A stretch of 64,000 nucleotides of DNA, taken from assembly GCA_958295945.1 (NCBI GenBank), contig OY282386.1:868001-932000 (forward strand), given 5' to 3'. The notes beneath the pieces are model-generated. The model was not told where the DNA came from and did no database searches. It was given only the letters and a program-made list of their open reading frames with translations. This stretch comes from Candidatus Poribacteria bacterium (GTDB taxonomy: Bacteria; Poribacteria; WGA-4E; WGA-3G). Below, piece by piece: positions 26,245 through 34,612 of the stretch. The position numbers were made by a program, and so were the translations under genes. Position 1 is the stretch's first letter. The number at the start of each line of letters is the position of its first letter.

Positions 26245-26559
26245 TTAGTTGTTGATAGCGTTGTCTACATAAGGGTTAAGAAAGGTTTTTTCAAAAATAA
26301 AAAATTTTTTAAATTGTACGTCATCCATATTCAGTTTCGGTGTGTAAGAAATCGGAGATGGAAACCTTCCCCGCATAATCTGGTATGATAATTCAATAGT
26401 TAAGAATATCATTTCCAAAATGTCATGAGGTGCACTTAATTGCGCGTCTATGACCGATTTTGTTTCTGATCTGCCACAATTCTGAACTGTCACTCTATGG
26501 AATGACGTGAACATTTGCTTGACATTTGCTGTGACATGTTTAACCTGATCTGTATACAT
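26245..26559 (-). CDS. Hypothetical 104-aa protein (weak)
   Basis: A minus-strand frame from the ATG at 26557-26559 (MYTDQVKHVTANVKQMF). The middle has a hydrophobic helix-like DILEMIFLTIELSYQIM and the end is FFIFEKTFLNPYVDNAINN. There is no clear ribosome site and no recognised domain. It lies upstream of the small HTH-like gene, on the same strand, within the inverted-repeat segment. It may be real only as part of that element. Confidence 0.3.
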   Translation of the reverse strand: MYTDQVKHVTANVKQMFTSFHRVTVQNCGRSETKSVIDAQLSAPHDILEMIFLTIELSYQIMRGRFPSPISYTPKLNMDDVQFKKFFIFEKTFLNPYVDNAINN

Positions 26560-26876
26560 ATTTGATAACCTACATTCCAAACTATTTATGTGACACATAT
26601 TATAACGTAAGTAACTAACATAAGTCAAGTAAAAAAGGAATATATTTGGTATATTTTCACTCTTTTGTGTATTTTCTTAGAACAATTGTATATATTTCTC
26701 TTGATGTTGCATTTTTGAGCATTTGGTTATCCTGAATTGATGTGTTTTCGTTGTTTCAGAATTCCGGATTGTCGTAGATTGCGCGGAATACACGGATGGG
26801 AGTTTGGAAAGGTACGTTCCATTCCAAAAGATTCAATTTATAGTAAAACTTTACACACCCCATACTAATTCTCAAT

Positions 26877-26905
26877 TTGTAATTTTGATGTATGTATGAT
26901 ATAAT
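26877..26905 (+). promoter_or_regulatory. Promoter of the ThuA-like gene
   Basis: TTGTAA (26877-26882) and a perfect TATAAT (26900-26905) are 17 bases apart. A second TATAAT follows at 26911-26916. The ThuA-like gene starts at 26934 after AGGAGG (26922-26927). Confidence 0.55.
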
Positions 26906-26933
26906 TCGGATATAATTCACTAGGAGGTTACAA

Positions 26934-27566
26934 ATGGCAAAGATAAATACACTCGTTTTCGCCGGTGGTGCGATTCACAACTGGAAGGGATGCAGTGAAG
27001 AAATTGTCAAATCACTGGCACAACGTGACGAATTTGAACTGACGACTGTTGAAGACGACCTGGATGCATTGGTTTCACCCAACTTAGATCCGTATGATCT
27101 TATCGTTTTCTATTATACGGTGGGTGAAATATCAGACGCGCAAAAAAATGGATTGTTAAACCACGTCGCTTCAGGTAAAGGTTATGTCGGTATCCATTCT
27201 GCTGCAGATTCTTTCCGTGGTTGTCCCGAATATCGATCTATGGTCGGTGGTTACTTTACCACACATCCACGTTATAGGGATTATCAAGTCAGTATTGTTG
27301 ATAATGAACATGAAATAACGCAGGGACTTGACGAATTTGTCGTGAAGGACGAACAATACATTCTTGATTACGATCCACGCAATCACGTGCTTGCTTCCGC
27401 TTTGTGGAAAGGTGAAGCAATGCCAGTAGCATGGACAAAAAATTGGGGTGAAGGTAAAGTATTCTACCTTGCACTTGGACATGATCCTGCGGCATGTCAA
27501 CATGAAATGTTCAGCACGCTACTGCAACGCGGCGCGTTATGGGCAGGTGCTAACGGTAGCGAATAA
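26934..27566 (+). CDS. ThuA-like (trehalose utilisation family) protein
   Basis: 210 aa of the ThuA class I glutamine-amidotransferase-like fold. Signatures are LVFAGGAIHNWKGCSE at the start, VFYYTVGEISDAQKNGLLNH, the GKGYVGIHSAADSF turn, and MPVAWTKNWGEGKVFYLALG with HDPAACQHEMF. ThuA proteins are linked to sugar metabolism and are common in bacteria that use glycans, but no catalytic activity is firmly known for this branch. A strong AGGAGG 6 bases before the ATG and a good promoter indicate high expression. It is a single-gene unit, ended by a hairpin at 27643-27676. Confidence 0.88.
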   Translation: MAKINTLVFAGGAIHNWKGCSEEIVKSLAQRDEFELTTVEDDLDALVSPNLDPYDLIVFYYTVGEISDAQKNGLLNHVASGKGYVGIHSAADSFRGCPEYRSMVGGYFTTHPRYRDYQVSIVDNEHEITQGLDEFVVKDEQYILDYDPRNHVLASALWKGEAMPVAWTKNWGEGKVFYLALGHDPAACQHEMFSTLLQRGALWAGANGSE

Positions 27567-27642
27567 CTGAATATAATCAGAGATAGAATTTCTGTATATT
27601 CAGTTCGGATTGTTAGTTATACCGATACCTGTAAAAACAGAC

Positions 27643-27676
27643 TATGGGCGGATTCTTATATCTGCCCATATATTTT
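27643..27676 (+). terminator. Hairpin after ThuA-like gene
   Basis: TATGGGC (27643-27649) pairs with GCCCATA (27664-27670) around a 14-base loop and is followed by TATTTT. A modest rho-independent terminator, 14 bases before the recX start. Confidence 0.45.
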
Positions 27677-27689
27677 GGTATCAGCACGA

Positions 27690-28313
27690 ATGAAACAAAA
27701 AATAATAGATATTCAACCGCAATTAAATGACCCATTACTCCATAAGATACATTTAGATGACACAACTCATGTAGCTGTTCCAAAAAGGCTTGTAGATAAT
27801 TTAGGCTTGCGAATTGGTTTAGAAATTGAAGCAGAAGTTATTGAAAAATTGATTGACGCAGAAGAAATGATGCGTGCAAAAAAGTACGCACTTGAAATGC
27901 TACAAGAAGAAATATACAGCAAATCACAAATGTCACGCCACCTGGAAAAAGAAGGATTTCGTGATGAAACAGTTGAAACTATCGTAACGGAATTAATCCA
28001 GACTGGACACATACGTGACCGACAGTTCGCAGAAAAATGGATACAACGTCGTATAAAATCAAATCCACGAGGACGGAAACTCCTAAAACAGGAACTCATT
28101 GAAAAAGGTGTTGATAGAAAAACAGCAGAACAGGTTATAAATGAAGTTAATGCTGAAGTTGAAGCAAAATTAGCCCTTCAAATCGCAGAGAAACAGGCAA
28201 AGAAATATAAGCATCTGACTAATCAAGCGGCACAACGTAGATTATACGGATATTTAGCTCGTAGAGGATACGATTCTGATCTGATCTTGAAGATAATTCA
28301 ACAAGTTTGCTAA
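27690..28313 (+). CDS. recX: Regulatory protein RecX
   Basis: 207 aa from the ATG at 27690; the frame is open 5 codons earlier from a TTG inside the terminator. It has the RecX three-helix repeats: YALEMLQEEIYSKSQMSRHL, EKEGFRDETVETIVTELIQT with GHIRDRQFAEKWIQRRIKSN, and PRGRKLLKQELIEKGVDRKT. RecX binds RecA filaments and limits recombination and the SOS response. An N-terminal segment of about 50 residues (KIHLDDTTHVAVPKRLVDNL) precedes the repeats as in many longer RecX proteins. recA is not next to it; alaS follows 83 bases downstream from its own promoter. Confidence 0.87.
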   Translation: MKQKIIDIQPQLNDPLLHKIHLDDTTHVAVPKRLVDNLGLRIGLEIEAEVIEKLIDAEEMMRAKKYALEMLQEEIYSKSQMSRHLEKEGFRDETVETIVTELIQTGHIRDRQFAEKWIQRRIKSNPRGRKLLKQELIEKGVDRKTAEQVINEVNAEVEAKLALQIAEKQAKKYKHLTNQAAQRRLYGYLARRGYDSDLILKIIQQVC

Positions 28314-28341
28314 CTTAAACAGAACAGATATTCTTTTGTTC

Positions 28342-28371
28342 TTGACTTCTAAACTAAGAATAGACTATAAT
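28342..28371 (+). promoter_or_regulatory. Promoter of alaS
   Basis: TTGACT (28342-28347) and a perfect TATAAT (28366-28371) lie 18 bases apart. The predicted start near 28378 falls before the ATG at 28396 and its GGGAG. This rules out the longer TTG-initiated alaS frame, which would begin before the promoter. Confidence 0.7.
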
Positions 28372-28395
28372 TGGGTGTATGGGAGATGTGTCAAT

Positions 28396-31050
28396 ATGAC
28401 ATCAGATGAAATTAGAGCAAGTTTCTTAGAATATTTCAAAACAAAGGGACACACAGTCGTTCCAAGTGCCTCTTTAATTCCCGCCGAAGACCCAACTTTA
28501 TTGTTTACAAATGCAGGCATGAACCAATTCAAGGACGTATTTCTTGGAATTGGACAACGGGAATATACACGTGCTGTAGACACACAAAAGTGTCTACGGG
28601 TTAGTGGTAAACACAATGACCTTGAAGAAGTAGGACACTCACCAAGTCATCACACTTTTTTTGAAATGCTCGGAAATTGGTCATTTGGGGATTACTACAA
28701 ACAGGAAGTTATCGCTTTTGCATGGGAATTAGTTACAGAGTTGTGGAAAATTCCATCTGAAGTACTTTGGGCAACTGTGTACACTGAAGATGATGAAGCA
28801 GAAAAGCTTTGGTTACAGGAGACAGACCTTCCACTTGAACGCATTCGGCGATGTGATAAGGATAACTTCTGGGAAATGGGTGAGACCGGTCCCTGTGGAC
28901 CGTGTAGTGAACTATTTGTTGATTTAGGTGTAGACGCATTCCCTGAAACTGCAAATGACCCTGATGCTGGTCCCAATACGAGTGAGCGATTTCGTGAGTT
29001 TTGGAATCTTGTCTTTATTCAATATAATCGCGATCAAAACGGTTCGCTTGAACCACTCCCTGCTACACATGTAGACACCGGTATGGGGTTTGAAAGAATT
29101 ACATCTATTTTACAAGGAGTTGACTCTAACTATAAAACAGACCTATTTATGCCACTGCTGGAAACAATCTCTGATATGACAGGTAAAGACTACGCTCATG
29201 ACATCAATGGACTTCCACATAGAGTAATCGCAGACCATATCCGTTGCTTGACATTCACTATCGGTGACGGAGTGATGCCATCTAATGATGGACGCGGATA
29301 TGTGATACGTAGAATTTTACGACGTGCAGTACTCTATGGCAAAAAACTGTATATGAATGAACCATTCATATACCGACTCGTTGATAAAGTCATTGATATA
29401 CTCGGTGGTGTTTTCACAGACGTTTTACCACGAAAGGATTTTATTACACGCACAATTCAAGCAGAGGAGAATCGCTTTCATCAAACACTTGCACGTGGAT
29501 TAGACATCCTTGAACAGTCTATTGATACCCTAAACACAGAAGGTAAAACTGAACTTGATGGAAAACGAGCGTTTGAATTATACGATACTTTCGGGTTTCC
29601 ACTTGATTTGACTCAACTGCTTACACGAGAACGCGGTCTCACCGTTGATGAAGATGGGTTTGAAGACAATATGTCTCAACAACGAGAACGTGGTCGCGCA
29701 GCATGGCAAGCTGCAGGTAGTGGGGCAAATGATGATGAAATTTCACTATATGCTGAAGTGCTGAAAGAAACGGGTAGTACAGAATTTGTCGGATATTCGG
29801 ACCATACGATTGACACAGAGATAGTTACATTGATTTCTGGTTCAGAATCTGTAGCACGAGCAAAACAAAATGATGAGGTATCGGTTCTGCTTAGAAACAC
29901 ACCATTCTATGGTGAATCAGGTGGTCAGGTAGGGGATATAGGCATACTTGAGAGTTCTGATGCAAAACTAACAGTGCTTGACACAATCAAACCTTCACCA
30001 GATCTATTTGTACATAAATGTAAAGTTCTTGAAGGCGAAATTACTCCATTTACCAAAGTTAAAGCACAGATTGATAGCGATAGACGCAATGCAATTGCTG
30101 TAAGTCATACAGCCACACATCTGCTTCACAGTGGATTAAGAAACATCTTAGGTACACACGTTGCACAAGCCGGTTCCCTTGTTCAGTCCGGCAGACTAAG
30201 GTTTGATTTCAATCATTTTGAAGCCGTTTCGTCGGAACAACTCCGAGAAATTGAGACCTTTATTAACGAAAAGATACGCAGTAATGACATTGTTGAGACC
30301 AATGAAATGTCGTTGGATAAAGCAAAAGAAAGAGGAGCATTAGCGTTCTTTGGTGACAAATATGGAGACATAGTTCGTGTCGTGCAGGCAGGAGAATATA
30401 GTATTGAGTTATGTGGTGGAACACATGTCAATGCTACGGGTGAACTCGGTTATGTAAAACTGATCAGTGAGAGTAGTATAGCAGCAGGAGTACGACGGGT
30501 TGAAGCATTCACTGGAAATGATGCACTCACAACAATCCAGGATGATGAGATAATTCTATCCGATGTCTCAAATATACTAAAAACACCAAAATCCGGTTTA
30601 TCAGAGAGAATACAGCAAATACTTCAAGAACAACGAGAATTGGAACAACAGATACAAAAGTTGAAAAGCCAGAACGCACTCTCAAACATTGATTCATTAG
30701 TTGATGGGGCAAAACTTGTTGATGGAATCAAGGTTGTTGCTGCGTGCATAGAAAAAACCGATAGAGACAGTCTCAGACAGATGGTAGACACTTTAAAAAC
30801 ACGATTGGACTCTGGCGTTGTTGCACTTGCTTCGGTGTTAGGAAAAGATGCAGCCTTTATTGTTGGCGTTACATCTGATCTTGTAAAAGAACGGGGCTTG
30901 AATGCTGGTAAACTGATACAGGAGATTACAAAAATTGCAGATGGACGCGGCGGCGGACGTCCTGAATTGGCACAAGGTGGAGGAAAAGACATAAATAAAG
31001 TCAACGATGCCATTGCAGCTACTACCAAAATTATTGAGAACCAACTATGA
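28396..31050 (+). CDS. alaS: Alanine--tRNA ligase
   Basis: An 884-aa class II tRNA synthetase that charges tRNA-Ala; full length for the family. The N-terminal MTSDEIRASFLEYFKTKGHT start, motif-2 region (RVSGKHNDLEEVGHSPSHHT), GPCGPCSEL, the editing-domain zinc motif HTATHLLHSGLR and ELCGGTHV, and the C-terminal glycine-rich DGRGGGRPELAQGGG oligomerisation/C-Ala end are all present. The start is set at 28396 by a promoter and GGGAG just upstream. It follows recX, the usual order in some bacteria, but has its own promoter. Confidence 0.96.
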   Translation: MTSDEIRASFLEYFKTKGHTVVPSASLIPAEDPTLLFTNAGMNQFKDVFLGIGQREYTRAVDTQKCLRVSGKHNDLEEVGHSPSHHTFFEMLGNWSFGDYYKQEVIAFAWELVTELWKIPSEVLWATVYTEDDEAEKLWLQETDLPLERIRRCDKDNFWEMGETGPCGPCSELFVDLGVDAFPETANDPDAGPNTSERFREFWNLVFIQYNRDQNGSLEPLPATHVDTGMGFERITSILQGVDSNYKTDLFMPLLETISDMTGKDYAHDINGLPHRVIADHIRCLTFTIGDGVMPSNDGRGYVIRRILRRAVLYGKKLYMNEPFIYRLVDKVIDILGGVFTDVLPRKDFITRTIQAEENRFHQTLARGLDILEQSIDTLNTEGKTELDGKRAFELYDTFGFPLDLTQLLTRERGLTVDEDGFEDNMSQQRERGRAAWQAAGSGANDDEISLYAEVLKETGSTEFVGYSDHTIDTEIVTLISGSESVARAKQNDEVSVLLRNTPFYGESGGQVGDIGILESSDAKLTVLDTIKPSPDLFVHKCKVLEGEITPFTKVKAQIDSDRRNAIAVSHTATHLLHSGLRNILGTHVAQAGSLVQSGRLRFDFNHFEAVSSEQLREIETFINEKIRSNDIVETNEMSLDKAKERGALAFFGDKYGDIVRVVQAGEYSIELCGGTHVNATGELGYVKLISESSIAAGVRRVEAFTGNDALTTIQDDEIILSDVSNILKTPKSGLSERIQQILQEQRELEQQIQKLKSQNALSNIDSLVDGAKLVDGIKVVAACIEKTDRDSLRQMVDTLKTRLDSGVVALASVLGKDAAFIVGVTSDLVKERGLNAGKLIQEITKIADGRGGGRPELAQGGGKDINKVNDAIAATTKIIENQL

Positions 31051-31105
31051 AATGGTCTCAGAAATAATTAATAGGTCAATTGCAATTTGACAGGAGAAGG
31101 GAAAA

Positions 31106-31474
31106 ATGAATGTAATCTGGTCTAAAAACTTAGATGGTTCTTGGTACATATTTAATGAACATACGATAAATAAAAACGTTTATGCTGGTCGTGAAGGAGT
31201 CTATGTTATTTTTACAAACGACAGTAACATTCCCATTGCTCATTATGTTGGTAGAGGAAAAATAAAAGAAAGACTTAGAGAGTATACTTTGTATAATCCA
31301 ATGAGGGCTCGCAGAGTAATCACAAATTCATTGTGTCTAACATGGACATATATTTCCAATGGGAACGAACAGCGTAACGCTGAAGCGTACCTCATTCAGA
31401 ACCTTTATCCGCTTGAAAACAAACAACGTCCATTGCCAATGAATCCATATTTTACCATAAATCTGCCTTGGTAA
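31106..31474 (+). CDS. GIY-YIG-fold nuclease-like protein
   Basis: 122 aa. The GIY-YIG core is seen as REGVYVIFTNDSNIPIAHYV followed by GRGKIKERLREY, where the first signature is G-V-Y and the second is Y-V-G. R88-like and the glutamate in QRNAEAYLIQNLYPLENKQRP complete the catalytic pattern. It is a stand-alone domain with no DNA-binding extension. AGGAGAAGGG precedes the ATG. It is followed 30 bases later by a DUF2971 gene on the same strand, so the two may be a small accessory operon. Function is unknown beyond likely nuclease activity. Confidence 0.7.
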   Translation: MNVIWSKNLDGSWYIFNEHTINKNVYAGREGVYVIFTNDSNIPIAHYVGRGKIKERLREYTLYNPMRARRVITNSLCLTWTYISNGNEQRNAEAYLIQNLYPLENKQRPLPMNPYFTINLPW

Positions 31475-31504
31475 TAAGGATAAATGAAATAGGAACAATC
31501 AGGA

Positions 31505-32464
31505 ATGCCTTACCAAGAAAGTCCTCATTTTTGCACTCCACCACGAGATGCAAAAATCTGGCGATACATGACTATTGACAAATTTATGTTAATACTGAAT
31601 AGTAATACGCTCTATTTTCCTAATATCAAGAAATTTGATGACAAAAGTGAAGGAACACTATCAGATAAATCCTTGGACGAAGTCTATAAGACACACCTAT
31701 TAAATGAAGAGAATTCACCTGTAAAACAAGATGAGGCGTTCATTAGGCAAAAAGAATTTATCAAACAAGCTGCAAAATCACACACAAAAGACCAATTAGA
31801 AGATAAGATGAAGGCTTTACATTCATTCGCAACATTGCTAAAGGATTTCTCAAACCATCTCATGTTTTGCAGCTGCTGGTTTCGAAAAGAACATGAGAGT
31901 TTTACAATGTGGGGAGAATATGGAGACAAAAGACACCCCTCATCAATAGCACTTCAAACGACTGTTGGAGATATGATAGATAGTTTTGAATATGATGAAG
32001 ATTATGATGTTCACATAGGTGTGGTGAAATATAAAGATTACCGTAAAGACCATATTGAAGGGTACGATAATTTTGAGCAGAAAAACTTAAAGAATCCTGA
32101 GACCGTCCTAAGACTATTTTATTCTCCAATTCTACACAAGAAAAGAGTATTTGATGACGAGCATGAAGTCAGGGCAACTATTTCATTTGAATCTATTTGC
32201 AAACGTCACTTAGATCGCATCTATACATCAGAGATACCCTTTTACAGTGATAGATTGTTCGCACAAGATTCCAGATACTTCAGCTCAGATACGACTAACT
32301 TGATGAAGGACATTCATAGTGGAATTCCAATTAGAATAAACTTAGGTAAATTGATCAGGACAGTTGCGATAACTCAAATTGGTTGGGAATACTTTCAGAA
32401 GCCATTGTTAGAACTGTTAAATAGCAAAAAGTTATCTCCAGAAATTAATATTTCTGATATCTAA
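31505..32464 (+). CDS. DUF2971 protein
   Basis: 319 aa. The N-terminal half follows the DUF2971 pattern: IWRYMTIDKFMLILNSNTLY, FPNIKKFDDKSEGTLSD, then CSCWFRKEHESFTMWGEYGD and SIALQTTVGDMIDSF. The middle reads GVVKYKDY and RRFYSPILHKKRVFDDEHE-like, with a basic-then-acidic motif. These proteins are of unknown function and often sit in accessory or defence neighbourhoods. AGGA lies 4 bases before the ATG. It pairs with the GIY-YIG gene upstream (30-base gap). Confidence 0.75.
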   Translation: MPYQESPHFCTPPRDAKIWRYMTIDKFMLILNSNTLYFPNIKKFDDKSEGTLSDKSLDEVYKTHLLNEENSPVKQDEAFIRQKEFIKQAAKSHTKDQLEDKMKALHSFATLLKDFSNHLMFCSCWFRKEHESFTMWGEYGDKRHPSSIALQTTVGDMIDSFEYDEDYDVHIGVVKYKDYRKDHIEGYDNFEQKNLKNPETVLRLFYSPILHKKRVFDDEHEVRATISFESICKRHLDRIYTSEIPFYSDRLFAQDSRYFSSDTTNLMKDIHSGIPIRINLGKLIRTVAITQIGWEYFQKPLLELLNSKKLSPEINISDI

Positions 32465-32544
32465 TTCTTACTGAAGTATCACTGAAAAACTGCATTATTT
32501 ATGCAAGCATGCTAAGTTCCACATAGCATAAGAAAGGACAAATT

Positions 32545-33174
32545 ATGGACGCAAATACAATTCTAACTATTTTTTGGCAATGTAGTCTTGGAATCGCACT
32601 ACTCGCTTTAACAGCTTTGTTCATTTATCTATGTGCGACACTGAGTAGTGTAAGAAAGTCTTTGAATAGCATTCAGAACACACTAAATTCTACAGAGAAT
32701 CTTGTAAATCAAGAAGTTGGAATTCTTATTACAGATGTCACTCAGACAGTGAAAGAAATAAATAAGGAATTGCCGGAACTCCTACAAAACCTTAACGGTG
32801 TTACAGCATCAATTCAACAGATTAGCGAGAATGAGATCCAACCCACACTACACAATTTTCAAGAAATGACGGACAAGTTGAATCAAAGCATACAAGAACT
32901 TGAATCGCTTGTTAATTCTGTATCAACTTTTTCTGGCCAGACCATAGAACAAGCAGAATATTTCCGAAATCAAATTGCTGTTTCTCTTGCAGATGTTATT
33001 AGTATGTGGCACGGATTAAAGGCTGGTTGGGGAAGATTCTATAAGTCTTCTAATGCAAGTGAAACATCGGAATCTAATGATGAACAAAGTGAATCCCAAC
33101 CACAAAATGAATCAGATGAAACGCAAAACGAGGTGCCACCAGAAGAATCCGAAGAGAATATAGCAGAAAATTGA
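32545..33174 (+). CDS. DUF948-like membrane-anchored coiled-coil protein
   Basis: 209 aa. One N-terminal membrane helix (SLGIALLALTALFIYLCATL) is followed by a long coiled coil with repeated polar heptads (VRKSLNSIQNTLNSTENLV, LQNLNGVTASIQQISENEIQ). A very acidic and Q/N/E-rich tail (ESNDEQSESQPQNESDETQN) ends it. This is the layout of DUF948-type envelope proteins, of unknown function. AAAGGA lies before the ATG. The YtxH gene follows on the same strand, and DUF948 and YtxH genes are commonly adjacent. Confidence 0.6.
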   Translation: MDANTILTIFWQCSLGIALLALTALFIYLCATLSSVRKSLNSIQNTLNSTENLVNQEVGILITDVTQTVKEINKELPELLQNLNGVTASIQQISENEIQPTLHNFQEMTDKLNQSIQELESLVNSVSTFSGQTIEQAEYFRNQIAVSLADVISMWHGLKAGWGRFYKSSNASETSESNDEQSESQPQNESDETQNEVPPEESEENIAEN

Positions 33175-33317
33175 AAGAATTATATGACAAACATCAACTA
33201 ATTGAAAATAAGTTACGAAAATAAACGTATGTACAACAGGAATGTAAGAAATCATTCCAAATTTGATCAGTTAGAAATATACAGACACTAATACCAACTG
33301 ATAGAAAGGAAAAACTC

Positions 33318-33728
33318 ATGAGTAATGATGGACGCAACAATGGATTGACAATGATATTTGCCTTTTTCACCGGCTTTTTGACGGGAGCAGTGCTGAGCCT
33401 GCTTTATGCACCTGCACCAGGGAAAGAAACCCGAGAAAAAATACGGGATACATCTATACAGGCAAAAGACAAGACACTTGAATTCGCTCAACAAGCATCT
33501 GAATCGGCAAAAGAGAATGTACAGCAAATTGTAGAACAAGGGAAAGAAAGTGTTCAAGGACTCGTTGAAGTCAGTAAGGAACGTGTTAAGGACGCAAAGA
33601 ATCAGGTGAAAACTGCTGTTGAAACTGGTAAAAAAGTTTCATCAGATGTTCGTAGCAAAATCACTGAAACGATTCCTGGACTTGCAGAAAACAAGAAATC
33701 AGATAAGAAGGAATCGGAAGAAGCATAA
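33318..33728 (+). CDS. YtxH-domain envelope/general-stress protein
   Basis: 136 aa with the YtxH signature: a membrane helix MIFAFFTGFLTGAVLSLLYA followed by PAPGKETREKIRDT. A long charged helix built of 11-residue-like repeats of K, E, Q and A follows (KENVQQIVEQGKESVQGLVE). The tail is lysine/glutamate rich. Such proteins are stress-induced membrane-attached helices similar to LEA or apolipoprotein-like repeats. AAAGGA before the ATG. It forms a likely two-gene unit with the DUF948-like protein. Confidence 0.75.
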   Translation: MSNDGRNNGLTMIFAFFTGFLTGAVLSLLYAPAPGKETREKIRDTSIQAKDKTLEFAQQASESAKENVQQIVEQGKESVQGLVEVSKERVKDAKNQVKTAVETGKKVSSDVRSKITETIPGLAENKKSDKKESEEA

Positions 33729-33831
33729 ACTCCCGTAGTAAACTTTGTGAAGAAGTACAACTTAGAAACCGATTATCTTTCTTGTTATCGCATAATTATT
33801 CTGACACTCTCTTGACGCAGTTTCAGCCAAT

Positions 33832-34578
33832 ATGGAAGTTGAAAAGTTAAAAAACCTACTTGAGAAGGTCAAAAGTGGAGAGATTGAAGTGAGTGATGCA
33901 CTTAAATCTCTCCGCACCCTCCCTTTTGAAGACCTCGGTTTTTCCAAAATTGACCATCATCGGCAGCTTCGCACAGGTTTTCCTGAAGTCATTTTTTGTG
34001 AAGGGAAAACTGATGAACATGTCAAGAAAATAAGTGAAAGTATCATAAATGCAGGACATCCACTGCTTGCAACTCGTGCTACACCTTCAATGTACGAAGG
34101 GGTTAAAGAACTGCATCCTGAGGCGCGCTATAATGAACTGGGACGAACAATCTCCGTGAAGCAAACCACCTCTGATGGAAAAGAAGGTGTTCTTATAGTT
34201 TCAGCAGGAACTTCAGACCTACCAGTAGCAGAAGAAGCCGCCGAAACTGCATTCATGCTGGGTTGTCCACCAGAACGACTCTACGATGTCGGTGTAGCAG
34301 GATTACATAGACTTATTGGAAATCATGAGAAACTTCTCAATGCAAAAGTCATTATAGTTGTAGCGGGGATGGAAGGTGCATTACCCAGCGTTATAGGTGG
34401 ATTGGTTGATACACCCGTAATCGCTGTTCCAACAAGTGTGGGGTATGGTGCCAGTTTTGGTGGACTTGCAGCATTACTCGGCATGCTAAATAGTTGCGCT
34501 TCTGGGGTGACCGTCGTCAACATTGACAATGGATTCGGGGCAGGCTATAGTGCATCACTTATCAACAAACTATCCTAA
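33832..34578 (+). CDS. larB: LarB, nickel-pincer cofactor synthase
   Basis: 248 aa, full length for LarB, which carboxylates and hydrolyses nicotinic acid adenine dinucleotide to start the nickel-pincer cofactor used by LarA-type racemases. The N-terminal VEKLKNLLEKVKSGEIEVSD, GFPEVIFCEGKT, VSAGTSDLPVAEEAAETA and VVAGMEGALPSVIGGLVDTP segments match the PurE-related fold. LarC and LarE are not in the window. It converges with a D-2-hydroxyacid dehydrogenase gene 34 bases away, a suggestive neighbour because LarA acts on lactate-like hydroxy acids. The start has no strong ribosome site. Confidence 0.9.
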   Translation: MEVEKLKNLLEKVKSGEIEVSDALKSLRTLPFEDLGFSKIDHHRQLRTGFPEVIFCEGKTDEHVKKISESIINAGHPLLATRATPSMYEGVKELHPEARYNELGRTISVKQTTSDGKEGVLIVSAGTSDLPVAEEAAETAFMLGCPPERLYDVGVAGLHRLIGNHEKLLNAKVIIVVAGMEGALPSVIGGLVDTPVIAVPTSVGYGASFGGLAALLGMLNSCASGVTVVNIDNGFGAGYSASLINKLS

Positions 34579-34612
34579 TCTAAATATATTTCCTTATCGT
34601 AAGCGACCCAAT

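Larger units (their letters stand above)
25651..26858. repeat. 1.2-kb segment bounded by 12-bp inverted repeats
   Basis: GTGTGTAAAGTT at 25651-25662 is mirrored exactly by AACTTTACACAC at 26847-26858. The same arm, extended by about four matching bases, starts the 140-bp palindrome at 5363. Between the arms lie two small minus-strand ORFs and a cluster of GTAC repeats. No transposase is present, so it could be a non-autonomous element or two single-arm remnants that happen to face each other. The remaining noncoding parts (25549-25827 and 26560-26846) show no other recognisable feature. Confidence 0.4.
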
